From Paramacrobiotus metropolitanus (lineage: Eukaryota > Tardigrada > Eutardigrada > Parachela > Macrobiotidae), in assembly GCF_019649055.1 (NCBI RefSeq), contig NW_026570227.1, positions 1,240,001 to 1,304,000 of the forward strand: 64,000 nt of DNA, given 5' to 3'. Numbering within the stretch: the first letter of the stretch is position 1; each line of letters opens with the position of its first letter. The notes below the pieces were generated by a model, which had not been told where the DNA came from, did not search any database, and saw only the letters and a program-made list of their open reading frames with translations. Below are positions 59,009-64,000 of the stretch, in pieces. Position numbers and translations under genes: made by a program.

Positions 59009-59462
59009 ATTTACCTTTTGATTAGTGTCGGACGATCTATGCAACAGGTATACTTTTCTGTGCAGTGTTGCAGTGCCTCACGCTATACTATACAAATGTA
59101 CTTTTACTCTTATGCTTTTATAATTTTCTTGTTTGTACAGTATTTGACTATAACTTTAAATATGATTTCCATTACAGTTTCCGTTGTGTTGTAGTTAGTG
59201 CTAGTGCGTATGAGGCTTCCCTCAATTCGAATCCAATATTTACAGGGTACAGCGCTAGCTAGTGTGAGCGTTTGAACGGAAGCTTCTTCAGCAGCATTAG
59301 GTATCACTCCTTTATTTAAAAAAAACGATTTAGGCCGACCCCACTTAATCATCTTTGCTGGAAAATGTGTTGTTTTAGTCATCCGACGTTGCCCATATGG
59401 TGTCAGTCCATGTTTGGAAAGGAATGGTTCAGCGTTTGACCTCACAACAAATTGCTCTCCAT
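59009..59462. other. Unassigned region before second TIR element
   Basis: No gene, RNA or repeat supported. A minus-strand open frame over 59110-59496 runs into the neighbouring element and has no domain. Confidence 0.4.
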
Positions 59463-61393
59463 AGAACGACCAAGTTAGGACATTAAGTGGTTCCATAGGA
59501 ATGAACCAATAGACCAGGACAGGAGTGGTTCACCAGGTTCTGAACCAATGGAACCAAGTGAACTTGAGGGACCACGATGGAACCACCACGGAACCACAAG
59601 TGAACAAAGTGCGCACCCTCATGCCGAGCCCTATCACACTACCTCTGTACCCAGTTAACCAATCGAACCAATGCAACCACATGGAACCACAATGGAACCA
59701 CTACCCGTAGTGAACCAAGCGTGCTCTCGCATGCCTACACGCTGTCACACTACCTCTGTACTCCCTGAACCTAACTTGCTGGCCGAAATTTTGCTAAAAC
59801 TCTTTCTTCGATCGACAGCTCACTTGTCAGTCAACAAAATATCGGTAATCGACAAATCGCTGACCGACACATTGCAGAGGACACAATCTTGCTGATCGAC
59901 AGTTTGCTTACCAGTTGAACATAACGAACTTTGCAAATCTCATTTCAAACAGAGAAGGAAGTCAACCCAATGCAAACAGTTTTCTTAGGTATTTTTTGGT
60001 ATCTAAGGTTTCTTAGGTTCTTTAGGGTTCTTAGGTTTTTTAGGTTTCTCAGGTTTCTTAGGTTTCTTAGGTTTCTTAGGTTTTTCAGGTTTCTCAGGTT
60101 TCTTAGGTTTCTTAGGTTTCTTAGCTTCTTAGCTTTCTTAGGTTCAACTTCGGCTGAACGCTGAGGAATCAGCATAGAAACAGTCGGCTTTAGACACGAT
60201 TAACTACGTGAAGATAAATCACAACAATTGCATAAACACTTGTTTACCAATGAACGCAACTGTACACGTACGTGACTTTACGTCACATAGCACTCCCTTA
60301 TTGAGTTTGAGGCACTGCGAAAACCGAAACACTGCATCGCTTCGCAAAACAAAACAACAGAAAAACCATAGCAAATCGCGAGCAAAAATCAAAACAGACG
60401 TTATGGCACGGCAAGGTTACGGTCACGCATTCCGCTTGTATGGTCCCGGTACGAACGCTTTTGATCACGGTTTGGTCTGAATCCTCCACGATAGTACACT
60501 GCTAAAGAATTTGGGAAGGCGGAAACTGCTCCGTTGACCCCATTTCCAGTGAACGAACCATGAGAGGTGACGAGGCGTTGCACAGTTGGAAATCAATACC
60601 AATGGATACCGACATTTTCTATAGCGCACTTAACATGATGGCTTGTGGCAAACTGCGAAACAGCACAGTTTTCGATTTAACACGATCAGTAAATTTGGCT
60701 ACTGTAGCCGCTAGATGAAGTGGCTCCACTTTTAGATCCGGCCGCTGCCTGCCTCTGGCCGGGCACTGAACACGAGCCTTCCTCCCACCGGGAGACGCAC
60801 ACTTTGCTTTTCGATATTAGTACTGTACTGTTGCCTGCCCCTGCCAGGGGCAACCCAAAAACCACAACAAACCAGGTTTATAAATTGAAAACTATCAGAG
60901 CTCTGACATTATGCTCTAACAATAATTATTGTCGTTGCTAAAAATAAGAAAACTCGGTAAAACATGTAGAACGTCAGCATCAGAGTCAAAATTGTTTGAA
61001 ATCAAAAACAAGTCTGCACGGAGCAATGTGTGTATATTGGGCTTGCATTTTCCCGTATACCAGACTCTGTGGAGCCACTTCATCTAGCGGCTACAGTACG
61101 TTCAGCCCGACCTTCACCCACGCATTGTGGCCAGCAGGGAGTCTTAATTTGCAGCACGCAATACAGTTCCATGCAGTAAACGGCAGAGGTGGTGTGACAG
61201 TGTGACGGCATGTGAGAGCGCTCTTGGTTCACTCGTGATTCCATTGTGGTTCCATGTGGTTCCATTGGTTCAGGGAATACAGAGGTAGTGTGACAGCGTG
61301 TAGCATGCGAAAGCACGCTTGGTTCACTAGTGGTTCCATGGTGGTTCCATGTGGTTCACAACCAATCCACTAATGTCCTAACTTGGACATTCT
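59463..61393. mobile_element. Second member of the TIR element family (1.93 kb)
   Basis: The left end AGAACGACCAAGTTAGGACATTAAGTGGTTCC and the right end CCACTAATGTCCTAACTTGGACATTCT match the termini of the element at 55581-57571. Further inward TAGACCAGGACA.GAGTGGTTC is also shared. The left terminus is mutated. Near both ends are diverged AGAACCAC/GTGGTTCC-type repeats and CTGTCACACTACCTCTGTA. There is no 116-bp array here. The middle holds the 9-bp repeat and short unassigned frames. No transposase or duplication found. Confidence 0.75.
60000..60145 (+). repeat. 9-bp tandem repeat (TTCTTAGGT)n
   Basis: About 14 units with minor variants (TTCTCAGGT, TTTTTAGGT). Because 9 is a multiple of three it leaves open frames on both strands (FLRFLRFLR and NLRNLRNLR). 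These are a product of the repeat and not evidence of a gene. Confidence 0.9.
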
Positions 61394-62144
61394 CTCACAA
61401 ATTGTCTTTGTGATTACGCAGCTGAATTGCTTGTGCCTAGTTTTAGTTTCGCGAACCTACAGTAGAACGCATCTCTTCAAATGAACCCGGCTGTGGCTAA
61501 CAAGTGTTTTTCGGCATCTTGGATTTTACCAGTAAACCCAGCCGCACGCTCGCTTTTGTTGCTGCCGTTTCCTTGTATACTATCGCGTGCTTTCCAAAAT
61601 ACTGGAGGTATCACTGAGAATGATCATATAAACTTCCTGCAGAAATGAGCCAATCCCCGGCCAGACCAGTAGCGGTAGCGTCAATGATGCGATTTTTTTA
61701 GCGCTATGGTTATTTGCGGTAGGTACACAAGCAGTACAGTCATAAGTTTCGTATAAAGTAAAAATTTGTACTGAATACACAGCGATGCAATTATACTCGT
61801 AAATCCCGGCTCTTCAGAAGGCGATTGTTTATCCTGTTTTGATCAGACTCCTAGGTTAACCCTGAAAAATACGGTGACCTTATACCGTACTGTACAGCGG
61901 CATCGGATCGCTGCCGATTATGCGGATTACAAATTTAATTTCCGCAACGGTACTGTGTCGGTTAGCATGTGCTAACCGACACAGTACCGCTGCGGAAATT
62001 AAATGTGCACACAAAAGCAGATCAGCTAGTCGGTTTGTATCGTACGCTGCACAGTACGGTGTACGGTTCTATGAATACTTACAGTTTTTTTTCAGATTGG
62101 ATTATTCACCATAACATAGGTTAAACGCAAAATTGCACAGTTCA
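61394..62144. other. Unassigned region with a 34-bp-arm hairpin
   Basis: No gene recognised. At 61933-62004 two 34-nt arms with one mismatch flank a 4-nt loop (ATTTAATTTCCGCA.CGGTACTG ... GTTAGC|ATGT|GCTAAC). This could be a pre-miRNA-like hairpin, a palindromic MITE remnant or a recent inverted duplication. Confidence 0.6.
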
Positions 62145-62369
62145 TCATTTCAACACGTAATACACTTCATCCAGTTTCTTACCGATACAAAACGTTTCCT
62201 GAACACACGCGGCATTTTCTCGCATTAAAGCAACACTGATTCTCTGCTTCAGAAACTGAGTGGACCGTTTCTCCTGTATCCGCTCAGAAAGCATCTTAGT
62301 GATCTTACCGAGCGTAGACATCTTACATTTCGATTCACTACTCCACACGCCCATTGTTACAAAAACCAA
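62145..62369 (-). pseudogene. LINE C-terminal fragment
   Basis: Minus-strand frame LGKITKMLSERIQEKRSTQFLKQRISVALMRENAACV aligns with the C-terminal motif of the LINE protein (IGKK...TGESRSTCFLFQRLSLEIMRGNAMSV at 20790-20880). Only this end is present, and it is more diverged than the other copies. Confidence 0.65.
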
Positions 62370-62750
62370 AGCAGAGCAATTGAAAGCAGCTTACAGTTTA
62401 TAATACCGCGATAGGCGACTGCAGAATGCGTTACAAGTATAAATCCTGATTACAGTATGGCTTATACCACATCCGGTCATGGCAAGACAAAGCAAAACCT
62501 ACAACTACCTTTCGACAGTAATATTATGGAATCGCTACAGCGATCGTTGTTGCAGGTACTGGATTATGTAATAATTCTGGTAGTTACGACAAGGGATCGA
62601 AAGATGTTTGATAGTTACGACATATGTAGGTACATCGAGCGGCACGCAGCAACAACTCGGAAGAATAATCTCTTGATGATATACAGTACATTTAAGCGCT
62701 TCCTTGTGCTTTATAAACAAAAGTACAAAACTGATATCTCTGCGTAATTA

Positions 62751-63469
62751 ATGTCAAGGGCAACAATGATAACCGACCGAACTATTCTGCCCTTCCTCAT
62801 AGTAGCGCTAGCACCGGTAAGGCGTCCGTCGCAACGAATGTGCTACCTAAGTAGGAAATATTCAGCTAACATGGTCCGTAACCGGTACCAGCATATTGCT
62901 ACTAGTATAGAAGGTCGTAACCGCCCTTAGTGCAAGCGAGCGAGCGTGTAAATTTTTTTGTTGTAAAAGACTTGGCAGGGTGAGACAACAACCTAACCAA
63001 GTAGTTGAGAGTCTACCTAGCTTTTTGTATCTTTTGCATATGCCGAGTTATCAACAGATCTGCTCAGATATCAGTTTGTTTTTGCCACCGCTGCGATGCC
63101 GACGCGATACCATCATTTTTATGAGGTTTTACGGAATCATGCTGACACGGTATATTAATTTTAAAACGATTCCTTCAGCAACTACAGCGCGGGCACTGCT
63201 AATGCTTTACCGCACATGGCCGCCTATTCCGCTTGTTCTCCGCCGCACCAAATTCTTTACATTGGGATACTGGTCTTATTTCTTCAGTTTCTTATTCCCA
63301 GTATCGATATTTCATTCCCAAACCGATAAGACTTATGCCGGTCACCGCCAGAGCCAATTCAGTAGCTACGCTCAGCTTGTCCGTTTATACTGCTTGGGAA
63401 GCTTTCCAGCCTGTTCAAGAACCCCAGCCACGGCCATCGTCAGTTCAGATAAATCATTTTCACGATTGA
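62751..63469 (+). CDS. Possible two-exon secreted peptide
   Basis: Exon 1 62751-62816 encodes a signal-peptide-like MSRATMITDRTILPFLIVALAP and ends at GTAAGG in phase 0, the same small-signal-exon layout as the two secreted paralogs. A phase-compatible exon 2, 63302-63469 after TTCCCAG, gives YRYFIPKPIRLMPVTA ... INHFHD and a stop; 77 aa in total. No homology recognised. The second exon choice is a guess among several AGs. An internal Met at 62766 could also start. Confidence 0.3.
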
Positions 63470-64000
63470 AATTCGAAAACCACCGCTTGCAAAGGCAAAA
63501 ACGATGAATTAATTACTGGAGAGATTTTTGAAAAGCACCTGCAATTTAGAGCAATTTTTTTGCTGCGGATGCATTTGCACAACGATTTACAAAAGAAGAC
63601 TCGAATGCCGATGGAACCGCACTGGTTCTGAAACGCACCGGCGGAGATTTCAAATTTTTGTGTCCAATAATTTTCCACTAATTTGCTGCGGAAACGATTT
63701 ATCGTTTCAGTACTTCATTCAGTGCTTAGTGGCAATAATCCAAGAATTGGAGTTTTACCAATTTTTTTTTCCGTGAAAAGTGACTATTAAATGCGACGCT
63801 TTCTGTAATAATAAAAACCCTTGACATGGATCTTTATTATTTTTTCTCAGTAAAGGAACAAAAATGTTTATCAATTAGGTTTATCTCATTAATTTTCAAA
63901 ATAAACTGATATGCAATTCTATAAATGAGCTCATGTTAGAAGTTGAAAATAATGGTGTAGCACAAAATGAGCAACTTTGATCAATCACTCAAAAAATTCC
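63470..64000. other. Right end of window, nothing assigned
   Basis: Overlapping short frames on both strands without recognisable domains. AT content rises towards the end. Confidence 0.4.

Noticed and set aside
59931-60175. Open frames of FLRFLR / NLRNLR repeats on both strands
   Set aside because: They are forced by a 9-bp tandem repeat; no start context or flanking coding sequence.

Overview
The window is nuclear DNA from an animal. It carries spliced genes with GT/AG introns that are short to medium and AT-rich, a tandem 5S rRNA array, non-LTR retrotransposon copies and several inverted-repeat (MITE-like) elements. The gene set (ARFRP1, GET3/ASNA1, a TNF-receptor-like protein, ABITRAM, a Loquacious/TARBP2-type dsRNA-binding protein, exportin-6, a peptide-receptor-like GPCR) is metazoan. 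Compact genes and AT-rich introns would fit a small-genome ecdysozoan such as a tardigrade, but the species is an inference and was not established.

Layout. 1-17.5 kb is gene-dense: ARFRP1 (+) tail-to-tail with GET3 (-), then a TNFR-like receptor (+) and ABITRAM (+) tail-to-tail with the loqs/TARBP2-like gene (-). 17.8-22.6 kb is a 285-bp-period 5S rDNA array. It has six full 5S genes and one internally deleted copy, and a 5'-truncated LINE sits inside one spacer. A hAT-type MITE in turn splits that LINE. 22.8-27.3 kb holds an unrecognised Pro/Gly-rich protein gene with two candidate first exons. 27.9-29.4 kb holds an unrecognised minus-strand gene. 30.2-41.6 kb is exportin-6 in nine exons, whose introns contain a LINE fragment, a MITE and a tandem duplication of an exon end.

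From 42.8 kb the sequence is gene-poor and repeat-rich. It holds two paralogous secreted Tyr/Thr/Cys-rich proteins (42.8 and 50.0-53.9 kb) flanking a four-exon GPCR, several LINE 3'-end fragments, and two members (55.6 and 59.5 kb) of an inverted-repeat element family. The first member carries about 16 copies of a 116-bp minisatellite and has landed inside a LINE coding region. A TNFR-like single-exon fragment lies at 58.7 kb and a possible small secreted-peptide gene at 62.75 kb.

The coding models were built by following reading frame and phase across GT/AG junctions. Where I recognised the family, every junction conserved phase and the joined protein matched the family's usual length. No pathway links the genes as a unit. 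The most unusual material is the nested transposon/5S structure, the duplicated terminal exon in the dsRNA-binding protein gene, the minisatellite-bearing TIR elements, and the secreted paralog pair.
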